From assembly GCA_949292775.1 (NCBI GenBank), contig CASFBL010000018.1, positions 1-41,682 on the forward strand: a DNA stretch of 41,682 nucleotides, in the 5' to 3' direction. Of this stretch, positions 15,998 to 23,136 are shown in pieces (within the stretch, counting starts at the first letter, position 1; each line of letters begins with the position of its first letter). This stretch comes from an uncultured Eubacteriales bacterium (GTDB lineage: Bacteria; Bacillota; Clostridia; Oscillospirales; Acutalibacteraceae). A program made the translations under genes and the position numbers. The notes below the pieces were generated by a model. The model did no database searches, had not been told where the DNA came from, and saw only the letters and a program-made list of their open reading frames with translations.

Positions 15998-16033
15998 AAT
16001 TTTACAATGGGCGCTTTTTCTGCACATTTACCC

Positions 16034-16061
16034 TTGCAAACGCCGTAAAAAATAGTAGAAT
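16034..16061 (+). promoter_or_regulatory. Promoter of the PRPP-synthetase-like gene
   Basis: TTGCAA (16034-16039), 16 bp, TAGAAT (16056-16061); the start codon is at 16130 after GGAGGAAGAAAAAAT. Confidence 0.65.
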
Positions 16062-16129
16062 ATTATATAGTAATGCTGATATCTGAAAAACGGTATCAAA
16101 ATAAAGCGTTGCACGGAGGAAGAAAAAAT

Positions 16130-17308
16130 ATGCCAGATTACACCCAAGAGTTTACCACCATTCCCTATGGTCCACTCGGCATTTTGGCGCTGCCCGGCTG
16201 TGAAGAACTTGCACAGAAAATTGACCGCTACATCGTAAAATGGCGCGCGCAAAAGCAAAGCGAGCACAAAAACAGCATTGCGTTTGCAGGCTATGAGCGC
16301 GACACCTATCTTATCAACGCGACTTTCCCGCGTTTTGGCACCGGCGAAGGCAAAGGTACACTTTCCGACTCGGTTCGCGGCTATGATATTTTCATTGTTG
16401 CCGACATGTTCAACCATGGGCTTACTTATCAGATGTACGGTAAAACCGTCCCGATGAGCCCCGATGAGCATTACGCCAACTTAAAGCGCGCAATTTCCGC
16501 AATCGGCGGTAAGGCACACCGTATCACCATCATCATGCCGATGCTCTATGAAGGCCGTCAGCACAAGCGTTCCAGCCGTGAATCACTCGACTGCGCGATT
16601 GCTTTGCAGGAGCTTTGCAACAACATGGGTGTAGACAACATTATCACCTTCGACGCACACGACCCCCGTGTGCAAAATGCTATTCCGCTGAAAGGTTTTG
16701 AAAATGTGCAGCCGGTCTATCAGATGATCAAGGCACTTGTCAACCATGTGGATGATTTGCATTTTGACAACGACCACATGATGGTCATCTCCCCCGATGA
16801 AGGCGGCATGTCCCGATGCATTTATTATTCCACCGTGCTCGGCATTGAGCTCGGCATGTTCTACAAGCGCCGCGATTATTCCAGAATCGTCAACGGCCGC
16901 AACCCGATTTTGCAGCACGAGTTCCTCGGCTCCAATGTGGCGGGCAAGGATGTTATGATTGTAGACGACATGATTTCCTCCGGCGAATCCATGCTGGAAG
17001 TTGCCTCCAAGCTGAAAGAACTGGGCGCCGCACGCATCTTCATTTTCTCTGCGTTCGGTTTGTTCTGCGAAGGGTTGGAAAGCTTTGACAAAGCCCATCA
17101 AAACGGCGTTTTCAACAAGGTATTCACCACCAATTTGGTTTACCGCACACCCGAGCTTTTACAGCGTGACTGGTACTGCGAAGTGGATATGTCCAAATAT
17201 CTTGCTTACATCATCGACACACTCAATCACGACATGTCCGTCAGCAAGCTTCTGAATCCTGCGGACCGCATCGACAACCTGCTTCGCAAAAAAGGGTACA
17301 AAAAATAA
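16130..17308 (+). CDS. Ribose-phosphate pyrophosphokinase-like protein (long form)
   Basis: PRPP synthetases transfer pyrophosphate from ATP to ribose 5-phosphate. Two phosphoribosyltransferase-like halves are visible. FDAHDPRVQNAIP and ISPDEGGMSRC correspond to the canonical DxHxxQIQGFF and SPDxGGxxR motifs. MIVDDMISSGESM (near residues 281-293) is the PRPP-binding loop. At 392 residues it is about 75 longer than standard Prs, with an N-terminal extension; such long forms are common in Clostridia and may be second copies with altered regulation. It is monocistronic, with its own promoter and a strong terminator, so context gives no pathway. Confidence 0.88.
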   Translation: MPDYTQEFTTIPYGPLGILALPGCEELAQKIDRYIVKWRAQKQSEHKNSIAFAGYERDTYLINATFPRFGTGEGKGTLSDSVRGYDIFIVADMFNHGLTYQMYGKTVPMSPDEHYANLKRAISAIGGKAHRITIIMPMLYEGRQHKRSSRESLDCAIALQELCNNMGVDNIITFDAHDPRVQNAIPLKGFENVQPVYQMIKALVNHVDDLHFDNDHMMVISPDEGGMSRCIYYSTVLGIELGMFYKRRDYSRIVNGRNPILQHEFLGSNVAGKDVMIVDDMISSGESMLEVASKLKELGAARIFIFSAFGLFCEGLESFDKAHQNGVFNKVFTTNLVYRTPELLQRDWYCEVDMSKYLAYIIDTLNHDMSVSKLLNPADRIDNLLRKKGYKK

Positions 17309-17328
17309 AAACCAAAATACATAAAAAA

Positions 17329-17357
17329 CCCGGATGCTTACCGCATCCGGGTTTTTT
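17329..17357. terminator. Bidirectional terminator between PRPP-synthetase-like gene and hsp20
   Basis: CCCGGATGC-TTACC-GCATCCGGG with six T after it and six A before it; it serves both convergent genes. Confidence 0.92.
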
Positions 17358-17369
17358 ATGCCTTGGAGC

Positions 17370-17825
17370 TTATTCAATTTCCAGCTTTCTGGACTTTTCT
17401 TTCGGTGCCTCTTTCTTCGGCAGCGTCAGTTTCAGAACGCCGTCTTCATATTTTGCTTTGATATGGTCCGCATCCACGCCCGAAATATCGAACGCTCTTG
17501 AGTAGCTCCCGTAGGAACGCTCGCAGCGGACATATTTCTGCTTTTTATCCTTTTCCTCATGTTCGGAATGACGCTCTGCCTGAATGGTCAGAACATCGCC
17601 GGTAATATCCAGCTTAATGTCGCCTTTTTCAAAGCCCGGCAGGTCGGCATCCAATTCATAAGAATCACCGTTATCGACGATGTCGGTCTTGAATTCTGCC
17701 AGCGCCTTGCCGTCATAGAAGCCGAACGGGTCGTCAAAGAAGCGGCGTTCCATTTCTTCCATTTCGCGGAAAGGATTGTACGAAGAAATCATATTTTTGC
17801 GGTTATAAGGTCTTAAGTCAAACAT
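17370..17825 (-). CDS. Hsp20 / alpha-crystallin small heat-shock protein
   Basis: This ATP-independent holdase has 151 residues. A short N-terminal arm (SYNPFREMEEMERRFF) precedes the alpha-crystallin domain from about residue 45 (FKTDIVDNGDSYELDADLPGF) to about 138. The C-terminal family motif is recognisable as DGVLKLTLPKKE. The usual C-terminal IxI tail is replaced by SRKLEIE. The start follows CGGAGGCATTTCT. A CIRCE element lies about 200 bases upstream, pointing to HrcA control. It is monocistronic. Confidence 0.95.
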   Translation of the reverse strand: MFDLRPYNRKNMISSYNPFREMEEMERRFFDDPFGFYDGKALAEFKTDIVDNGDSYELDADLPGFEKGDIKLDITGDVLTIQAERHSEHEEKDKKQKYVRCERSYGSYSRAFDISGVDADHIKAKYEDGVLKLTLPKKEAPKEKSRKLEIE

Positions 17826-17972
17826 AGAAATGCCTCCGATTCAAAATGTATTTCTGATCCGGTTTGCATTTTGCGTTCGCCTTTGGGTCAGCAGGTCGGT
17901 GAACGCTTGAAAGAGCCACAGTACATTGGACTCACCTTCTTTAGTTGTTCTGTTTTCCTTTCAACACTTACT

Positions 17973-17978
17973 ATTATA
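17973..17978 (-). promoter_or_regulatory. Candidate -10 element for hsp20
   Basis: TATAAT on the minus strand, about 148 bases before the start codon. No good -35 is visible at the right spacing, and CIRCE lies about 50 bases further upstream, so the exact promoter is uncertain. Confidence 0.4.
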
Positions 17979-18028
17979 CCCCGATGTGTTATCTTTTTTC
18001 GGTGATTTTATGAACCTTTTGTAAACAA

Positions 18029-18055
18029 TTGGCACTCTCGATGTTAGAGTGCTAA
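18029..18055 (-). promoter_or_regulatory. CIRCE element (HrcA operator)
   Basis: TTGGCACTC-N9-GAGTGCTAA (18029-18037 and 18047-18055) matches the CIRCE consensus TTAGCACTC-N9-GAGTGCTAA at all but one position. The only gene transcribed away from it is hsp20 on the minus strand. Repressors of the HrcA type bind this site and release it on heat stress. An hsp20 gene under CIRCE rather than CtsR or SigB is less common than for groEL or dnaK. Confidence 0.9.
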
Positions 18056-18060
18056 TTTTA

Positions 18061-18096
18061 AAACAGCGGCACCCGACTATTCGGATACCACTGTTT
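18061..18096 (-). terminator. Terminator-like hairpin after trxA
   Basis: In minus-strand RNA all positions of a 16-bp stem (AAACAGTGG... with ...CCGCTGTTT) pair, several as G-U, around a four-base loop AUAG. On the plus strand these become A-C mismatches, so it belongs to trxA, which ends at 18110. A short U-run follows. Confidence 0.75.
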
Positions 18097-18109
18097 TTTA
18101 TGCATTGTT

Positions 18110-18421
18110 TCAGCCGTTGAGCATTTGCAGGATTGCCGCTTTTGACTTCACACCCACGCTTTGGCCGACAACCTCGCCGTCTTTCATAACCATCAGCGTC
18201 GGAATACTCATAACACCGAATGCCTGCGCGAGCTCCGGCTGTTCGTCTACATTGACCTTGCAGACCTTTTTGTCGGTGGTCTCCTCTGCTATCTCATCAA
18301 TAATCGGCGAAACCATGCGGCACGGACCGCACCAGCTTGCCCAGAAATCCAAAAGCACCGGGCGGTCGGATTTGAGCACTTCAGTTTCGAAATTTTCTTT
18401 TGTAATGTGTAATACAGACAT
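18110..18421 (-). CDS. trxA: Thioredoxin
   Basis: This is the classic single-domain cytoplasmic disulfide reductase, 103 residues, with the active site [10 protein letters not shown] near residues 28-37. The buried Asp position is in VLLDFWA, and the cis-proline is in [15 protein letters not shown]. The start follows GAAAGGAGAATTACAA. It is monocistronic; no thioredoxin reductase lies nearby. A hairpin sits directly before its ribosome site. Confidence 0.97.
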   Translation of the reverse strand: MSVLHITKENFETEVLKSDRPVLLDFWASWCGPCRMVSPIIDEIAEETTDKKVCKVNVDEQPELAQAFGVMSIPTLMVMKDGEVVGQSVGVKSKAAILQMLNG

Positions 18422-18441
18422 TTGTAATTCTCCTTTCAGAA

Positions 18442-18460
18442 ACCGTCCGAAAAGGACGGT
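18442..18460 (-). promoter_or_regulatory. Hairpin in the trxA leader
   Basis: ACCGTCC-loop-GGACGGT, a perfect 7-bp stem ending 5 bases before the AAAGGAG ribosome site. It may stabilise the 5' end or tune translation. A TATAAT-like -10 candidate is at 18482-18487. Confidence 0.45.
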
Positions 18461-18548
18461 GTTGTTTTTCTTTACATCGTTATTATAAGCAGAACTTAAA
18501 AAACTTTCCGTGACAATATCACATTATAAATTTTTTTGAGAATATCTA

Positions 18549-18582
18549 TTGACAAAATCGTACATACTGTATATACTGTATA
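18549..18582 (+). promoter_or_regulatory. Promoter and tandem-repeat operator of the GntR-ABC operon
   Basis: TTGACA (18549-18554), 17 bp, TATACT (18572-18577). Two abutting copies of TACTGTATA (18565-18573 and 18574-18582) cover the -10 element, followed by GAACAGTTGAACAG. This is a likely autorepression site for the GntR/YtrA regulator encoded next. Confidence 0.7.
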
Positions 18583-18611
18583 TGAACAGTTGAACAGAAA
18601 GAAGGGAAAGC

Positions 18612-18986
18612 GTGCAGATTTTCATCAACAACAAAAGCGGCGTCCCGATTTATGACCAAATTTACAGTCAAATCAAAAACCAAATCATCAGCGGGACGCT
18701 TACAGAAGACGAGCCGCTGCCGTCAATTCGAAGTCTTGCGAAAGATCTCGGCATCAGCGTAATCACGACCAAGCGTGCCTATGACGAACTTGAAAACAGC
18801 GGATTTATTTATACCGTTGCAGGCAAAGGGTGCTTTGCCGCACCGAAAAACACAGAGCTTTTACGGGAAGAAAACCTGAAAGCCATTGAAAGCCATATGC
18901 GTGAAATCTTAAAGCTTGCCGCCTCCTGCAATCTGCAGGAAAAAGAGCTTTTTGAGATGTTCCGGCTGTTAGCCGCGGAGGAATAA
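18612..18986 (+). CDS. GntR-family (YtrA type) transcriptional regulator
   Basis: The 124-residue protein has an N-terminal winged helix and only a short C-terminal helical tail, the YtrA subgroup layout. Landmarks are GVPIYDQIYSQIKNQIISG at the N-terminus, LPSIRSLAKDLGISVITTKRAYDELE as the helix-turn-helix, and GFIYTVAGKGCFA as the wing. YtrA regulators repress the ABC transporter genes that follow them, and here an ATPase gene and a permease gene do follow, though the ATPase gene is interrupted. It begins with GTG after AAGGGAAAGC. Confidence 0.93.
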   Translation: MQIFINNKSGVPIYDQIYSQIKNQIISGTLTEDEPLPSIRSLAKDLGISVITTKRAYDELENSGFIYTVAGKGCFAAPKNTELLREENLKAIESHMREILKLAASCNLQEKELFEMFRLLAAEE

Positions 18987-18988
18987 AG

Positions 18989-19081
18989 ATGACAGAAAAC
19001 GCCATTCAAATCGAAAATCTTACCAAAGCCTATCCGAAATTCACTTTGCAAAATCTGAATTTGAAAACCATAAAATTATGA
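18989..19081 (+). pseudogene. ABC transporter ATPase, 5' fragment cut by an insertion
   Basis: The first 25 codons (MTENAIQIENLTKAYPKF, then TLQNLNL) are the usual opening strand of an ABC ATPase, two bases after the regulator's stop. At 19064 the sequence leaves the gene and reaches a stop at 19079-19081. The other part resumes at 20090. Joining the two at the shared GAATTTGA restores one uninterrupted frame of about 284 codons (NLNL then TLPTGCILGLIGENG), so the split is recent and clean. Confidence 0.85.
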
Positions 19082-19293
19082 GTGATTATTGCTCTCCATA
19101 GGTTATTAATAAAATCCTTCAAAAGCCTTGAAAACAAAGGATTTATCGCAATGTGTTCACCTTATCCCTTTATATGATTTCACACAAGTTTACCATTGCT
19201 CCGATTGCTTATAAGGGAAAATACAAGGGCAAGAAAATGTGCAACAATAATCATTGTTCAAAAGGCAGTTTGTAGTAGCTTGGAGGTGGAAAT

Positions 19294-19824
19294 GTGAAAA
19301 ATGTTATCATTGTTTGTGGCTTAAACGGTGCAGGCAAAAGCACACTGGGAAAAGCGCTTGCCGAAAAATTGAATTACTCATTTATTGACATTGAAGATAT
19401 ATATTTCCCGAAAGATAATCCAGAGTATATGTATTTAAATCCACGACCTTTTGAGGAAGTGGAGCGCATTCTGTCGAATATTATTTCGGAAAATAATAAC
19501 TTTGTTTTGGCGTCAGTTAAAGGAAATTTCAATAAGGATATAGTATCTCACTTCAAGTATGCGGTTTACATCGAGGCTCCGAAAGAAACACGAATTAAGA
19601 GAGTTTATAAACGGTCATACAACAAATTCGGAGATAGAATGCTTGAAGGCGGAGATTTATACGAAAAAGAAAAGGCATTCTTCGACTTTGTTAAATCCAG
19701 AGATGAAAACACAGTTGAAGTTTGGATGTCTTCAATCTCCTGCCCGATTATCAGGGCTGATGGCACTTTGCCGATAGAAAACAATGCGGAATTGATTGCA
19801 GAAAAACTTATTAATCAATTTTGA
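19294..19824 (+). CDS. P-loop kinase-like ATPase carried by the insertion
   Basis: This small cytoplasmic protein has 176 residues and a Walker A motif at residues 9-17 (GLNGAGKST). A shikimate/adenylate-kinase-like core follows: FIDIEDIYFP after strand 2, NFVLASVKG as strand 3, YAVYIEAPKETRIKRVYKR as the probable lid and strand 4, and a C-terminal IRADGTLPIENNAELIAEKL. The phosphate acceptor is unknown; zeta-toxin-like kinases share this fold and cannot be excluded. It starts with GTG after TTGGAGGTGGAAAT, a strong ribosome site. Its A/T-rich codon use differs from the flanking ABC genes, consistent with transfer. A perfect palindrome overlaps its stop codon and may act as a terminator. Confidence 0.8.
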   Translation: MKNVIIVCGLNGAGKSTLGKALAEKLNYSFIDIEDIYFPKDNPEYMYLNPRPFEEVERILSNIISENNNFVLASVKGNFNKDIVSHFKYAVYIEAPKETRIKRVYKRSYNKFGDRMLEGGDLYEKEKAFFDFVKSRDENTVEVWMSSISCPIIRADGTLPIENNAELIAEKLINQF

Positions 19825-19832
19825 TTAATAAG
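19807..19832 (+). terminator. Palindrome at the end of the kinase gene
   Basis: CTTATTAATCAA-TT-TTGATTAATAAG is a perfect 12-bp inverted repeat spanning the TGA stop. It is A/T-rich and lacks a T-run, so it could be a weak terminator, an mRNA end stabiliser or a recognition site of the mobile element. Confidence 0.45.
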
Positions 19833-20089
19833 AGTACATAGGTGTTTTAACTCCTCGCAGAAGCGAAATACCTAGAGTATAAATCGCAGATTTGTACAAG
19901 GGGTGTATTTCGCTCTCAACACCGAGGGCATACTTCTCGCTGAAAAAGAAGTTCTGTATTCAGATAAACATATTTCCCTTGTTTCGGCTTGTAAGGGCAA
20001 AAACAAGGGAAAATACATAAGGGTTGAACATTTAATAGGCGGTATGCCTTGAAAATACAGGGTTTACAGAGGGTTGAATAGATAAATTG

Positions 20090-20876
20090 GAATTTGACAT
20101 TGCCGACCGGCTGCATTTTAGGGCTCATCGGTGAAAACGGCGCCGGAAAAAGCACCGCGATTCATCTGATGCTCAAGCTTTTAGAGCGCGACAGCGGCAA
20201 AGTAGAATTGCTCGGCACCGACATTGACGCGCCGGAATTTATCAGCCGCCGCAACGACATCGGTGTGGTGCTTGACGAGGTCGGCTTCCCTGCCCAGTTA
20301 AACGCGCGGCAATTAGACCGTATCTTTTCGGACACTTACACCCGCTGGGACAGTGAACGCTTTTTCACCTTGCTTCGGCAATTCAGCGTGGCGGACGACA
20401 AGCCGTTTCAAGCGTTTTCCCGCGGCATGAAAATGAAAACCGGCATTGCGGCAGCGCTGGCGCACGGCGCAAAGCTGTTGATTTTGGACGAGGCAACCAA
20501 CGGCCTTGACCCGGTTGCGCGTGAAGAGGTATTGGAAATTCTCACCGATTTCACAAGAGATGAAACCCACTCGGTTTTAATTTCTTCCCACATTGTCAGC
20601 GACCTTGAAAAGCTTTGCGATTATATCGCGTTTTTACACCGAGGCAAGCTGTTATTGTGTGAAGAAAAAGACCGGCTTTTGGAAAACTACGGCGTTTTGC
20701 AATGCACCGAAGAAATGCTCGCTGCGCTTCCGAAAGAGGCTATTATTGGTCAAAAGGTCGGAAAATACGGCGCCGAAGTATTGCTGCGCCGCGAATTCAA
20801 GCCAAACGGCACCGAACTGCTGCCGTGCAGCATTGAAGACTTGTTTGTCTATATGGTAAAGGAGGAAACAGTATGA
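20090..20876 (+). pseudogene. ABC transporter ATPase, 3' part (core domain intact)
   Basis: From 20094 a frame of 260 codons holds nearly the whole ATPase. The Walker A GENGAGKST is near its residue 15, the signature is FSRGMKMKTGIA in place of LSGGQ, Walker B is LLILDEATNGLD, and the H-loop His is in SSHIVSDLE. It lacks the first 24 residues and a proper start: TTG 20094 and nearby codons have no ribosome site within 15 bases. It could still be made at a low level, since all catalytic motifs are present and the permease gene overlaps its stop. Before the insertion it was coupled to the GntR gene as a YtrB/BcrA-type exporter ATPase. Confidence 0.82.
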
Positions 20877-21499
20877 AAGGGCTTTTGAAAAAGGACGCTT
20901 ATATGTTATGGAAAACCGGCAAGCACTTTTTCCTTATCTGCATTGTATTTCTCGCGTTGTTGGTATATGCAAAAAATAATATTACCTTTGCCATGTTTCC
21001 TTGCTTAATCGCCGGTACTTTACCCGTGACGCTTATTTCCTATGAGGAGCGTGACAAGTGGCAGTCCTATTCCGCCCTGCTGCCGGTTTCCCGCGCACAG
21101 CTGGTCTCGGAAAAATATATTTTCACGCTGCTTTTGCTGTGCGGTTGGCTTTCACTCTTAGCAGTCGCTTTCATCGTTCGGTCGATTTGGCTGCATGTGC
21201 CGTTAAGCGATTCCCTTATTCAAACCTTTTTGCTGTTTTCGGCATTTGGTTTTTGTCTGCCTGCCGTTTTGCTTCCCGCCGTTTTTAAGCTGGGAACGGA
21301 AAAGGCGCGCATATTCTATATTGTGATGCTTTGCATTTTCGGCGGACTGTTTGGATTTGCCGGTGTAAGAACCAACGCAGGCAATTTCCTTTCCTCGACT
21401 TCTTTAAACTTCGGCGTGCCCGTATTTTTCGGTATTCTTGTATTGTTTGCCGCTTCGTGGGCGCTGTCGATTCACTTTTTTCAAAAACGGGATTTGTAA
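20873..21499 (+). CDS. ABC-2 type permease subunit
   Basis: This is an integral membrane protein of 208 residues with about six hydrophobic segments and a short N-terminal MKGLLKKDAYMLWK, characteristic of the ABC2_membrane_5 type permeases that pair with YtrA-regulated ATPases. ISYEERDKWQSYSALLPVSRAQLV between helices 2 and 3 is the conserved cytoplasmic coupling segment of that family. Its start overlaps the ATPase stop (ATGA). The exported substrate is unknown; relatives are linked to cell-envelope stress. With the ATPase gene broken upstream, its expression and function are doubtful. Confidence 0.85.
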   Translation: MKGLLKKDAYMLWKTGKHFFLICIVFLALLVYAKNNITFAMFPCLIAGTLPVTLISYEERDKWQSYSALLPVSRAQLVSEKYIFTLLLLCGWLSLLAVAFIVRSIWLHVPLSDSLIQTFLLFSAFGFCLPAVLLPAVFKLGTEKARIFYIVMLCIFGGLFGFAGVRTNAGNFLSSTSLNFGVPVFFGILVLFAASWALSIHFFQKRDL

Positions 21500-21511
21500 A
21501 AACAGATATAA

Positions 21512-21545
21512 AAAGACCCCCGCAAATGCACTTGCGGGGGTCTTT
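21512..21545. terminator. Bidirectional terminator between ABC permease and MATE gene
   Basis: AAAGACCCCCGCAA / TTGCGGGGGTCTTT, a perfect 14-bp stem with a six-base loop. It serves two convergent genes. Confidence 0.92.
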
Positions 21546-21559
21546 CCTTTTACAGAAAA

Positions 21560-22948
21560 TCATTCCTCTGTGGAAACGGGCTGTTTTTGTTCAAGCTCCT
21601 GCCGGCGCATCAAACGAAATTCCAAAAGCACCATAATGCCGGAAAGCGCTGCGGCAACGAAATCCGCCACAGGTCCTGCGTACATGACGCCGTCGATGCC
21701 AAAAAACATAGGCAGCACCACAAGCAGAGGCAAAAGGAACATCACCTGACGCGTCAAAGACAGCAAAATACCTTTTTTTGCTTTGCCGATTGAAGTAAAG
21801 AAGTTAGAGGAAATCGGCTGGATGGCGTCTAAAAATACAAAGAACAGGAAGATGCGGAAATAACGCTCCGCGAAGTGGAAATAGGATTCCGACCCATCGC
21901 CGAACAGGCTGATGATCTGCCGTGGGAAAATCTGGAAGCACAAAAAGAACACGACTGCAATCCCTGTGCCGAAGCCCAATGCCAGACGCAGGGTTTTGCG
22001 CACGCGGTCATATTTCCCCGCGCCGTAATTAAAGCCTGCAATCGGCTGTAAGCCCTGAGAAATACCGATTACGAACGAGAAGAAAATCATGCTGACTTTT
22101 GCAATGATGCCGGAGCACGCCAGCGGAATATCGCTCCCGTAAACCGACTGCGCGCCGTAATAGGTCATGGTGTTGTTCATCACAATCTGCACGACCATCA
22201 TCGCCATTTGGTTAAAGAAATGGGACATGCCGAGAGACACGATTTTTCCGATATATCTGCCGGACAACAGAAAATCTTTCTTTTGCAGTTTCACGCTTTT
22301 ATAGCGGAACAAATACACAATCACCATAATGGCAGACACGACTTGTCCGATAACGGTGGCAAGCGCCGCGCCGGCCATGCCCATGTCAAAGCCGAAAATA
22401 AACAGCGGGTCTAAAATGGTGTTGAGCACCGCGCCGGTCAGCGTACACGCCATGGAATAGCGCGGGCTGCCGTCGGCGCGCAAAAGGGCGCTTCCGCCGG
22501 AAGTTAAAATCAGGAACGGAAAGCCGAACGCAGTAATGCCGGTATAGGTCACGGCATAATCAATAACATCAGGCGTTGCGCCGAACGCAAGCATCAGCGG
22601 GCGCAGAAAAATGCTTACAACGACACTAATCAAAATGCCGCCTGTCAGCAAAAGCACAACTGCATTGCCCACAAATTTTGCCGCTTCTTCTTTTTTGCCA
22701 GCACCCAGATGTAAACTGAAATTTGCCGCTCCCCCGATGCCGAACAGCAGTGCAATCGCCGTGCAGAGCGTGCTTAAAGGAAACGCGACATTCGTTGCCG
22801 CATTGCCAAGCATGCCAACGCTTTGCCCGATAAACAGCTGGTCCACAATATTATAAAGCGCGCCGACAAGCATCGAAATGACGCTCGGAATTGCATAAGC
22901 GCGCAAAAGTTTTCCGATTTTTTCTTCTCCAAGAGGATTTTTCTCCAT
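21560..22948 (-). CDS. MATE-family multidrug exporter (first)
   Basis: This 462-residue, 12-helix cation-coupled efflux protein begins MEKNPLGEEKIGKLLRAYAIP. ALYNIVDQLFIGQSVG in helix 1-2 is diagnostic of the DinF/NorM-like Firmicute branch, and FNYGAGKYDRVRK opens the second half. The ATG at 22948 follows GAAAGGAGAAGTC; longer readings run into the leader and are not supported. Its substrates are not predictable. The leader holds a terminator-like hairpin, suggesting attenuation. It is divergent from the sirtuin gene and shares no operon partner. Confidence 0.94.
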   Translation of the reverse strand: MEKNPLGEEKIGKLLRAYAIPSVISMLVGALYNIVDQLFIGQSVGMLGNAATNVAFPLSTLCTAIALLFGIGGAANFSLHLGAGKKEEAAKFVGNAVVLLLTGGILISVVVSIFLRPLMLAFGATPDVIDYAVTYTGITAFGFPFLILTSGGSALLRADGSPRYSMACTLTGAVLNTILDPLFIFGFDMGMAGAALATVIGQVVSAIMVIVYLFRYKSVKLQKKDFLLSGRYIGKIVSLGMSHFFNQMAMMVVQIVMNNTMTYYGAQSVYGSDIPLACSGIIAKVSMIFFSFVIGISQGLQPIAGFNYGAGKYDRVRKTLRLALGFGTGIAVVFFLCFQIFPRQIISLFGDGSESYFHFAERYFRIFLFFVFLDAIQPISSNFFTSIGKAKKGILLSLTRQVMFLLPLLVVLPMFFGIDGVMYAGPVADFVAAALSGIMVLLEFRLMRRQELEQKQPVSTEE

Positions 22949-22967
22949 GACTTCTCCTTTCACCCGC

Positions 22968-23001
22968 AAAAAGGCCGCCCGGGGGCTTCCTCCGCGGCGG
23001 C
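22968..23001 (-). promoter_or_regulatory. Terminator-like hairpin in the MATE leader (possible attenuator)
   Basis: On the minus strand GCCGCC...GGCGGCC (22974-23001) is followed by TTTTT (22972-22968), about 10 bases before the AAAGGAG ribosome site and within a leader of about 65 bases. An intrinsic terminator between promoter and start codon is the hallmark of transcription attenuation. No leader peptide is obvious. Confidence 0.6.
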
Positions 23002-23020
23002 ACAAGTTCTTTAGACAATA

Positions 23021-23049
23021 AGTATACACAGAAATTTCCAAAAAAGCAA
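23021..23049 (-). promoter_or_regulatory. Promoter of the first MATE gene
   Basis: On the minus strand TTGCTT (23049-23044), 17 bp, TATACT (23026-23021). Confidence 0.7.
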
Positions 23050-23070
23050 TGTCCGTTTTTCACAAAAGCT

Positions 23071-23099
23071 TTGCAAGTGCTTCAGGATTGCTATATAAT
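23071..23099 (+). promoter_or_regulatory. Promoter of the sirtuin gene
   Basis: TTGCAA (23071-23076), 17 bp, TATAAT (23094-23099). It diverges from the MATE promoter. Confidence 0.8.
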
Positions 23100-23136
23100 T
23101 TAGATAGAATTTGAAACCGGGAGGGTATTGAAAAGT

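Larger units (their letters stand above)
19057..20097 (+). mobile_element. 1,025-bp insertion with 8-bp target duplication, carrying a kinase gene
   Basis: The insertion occupies 19065-20089 and is flanked by GAATTTGA at 19057-19064 and 20090-20097. Precise removal restores the ABC ATPase frame. I see no transposase, no clear terminal inverted repeats and no recombinase. Inside are a P-loop kinase gene, a 26-bp palindrome at its end (19807-19832), a 10-bp inverted repeat (19862-19871 with 19905-19914), and related segments near both ends that share GCCTTGAAAA (19124-19133 and 20045-20054). The DNA is visibly more A/T-rich than its neighbours. It looks like a non-autonomous element moved by an enzyme encoded elsewhere. 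Confidence 0.75.

Noticed and set aside
19862-20049. Short frame after the kinase gene ending in EHLIGGMP as a second gene of the insertion
   Set aside because: It has no start codon with a ribosome site and a stop lies just upstream; it is kept only as part of the element's right end.
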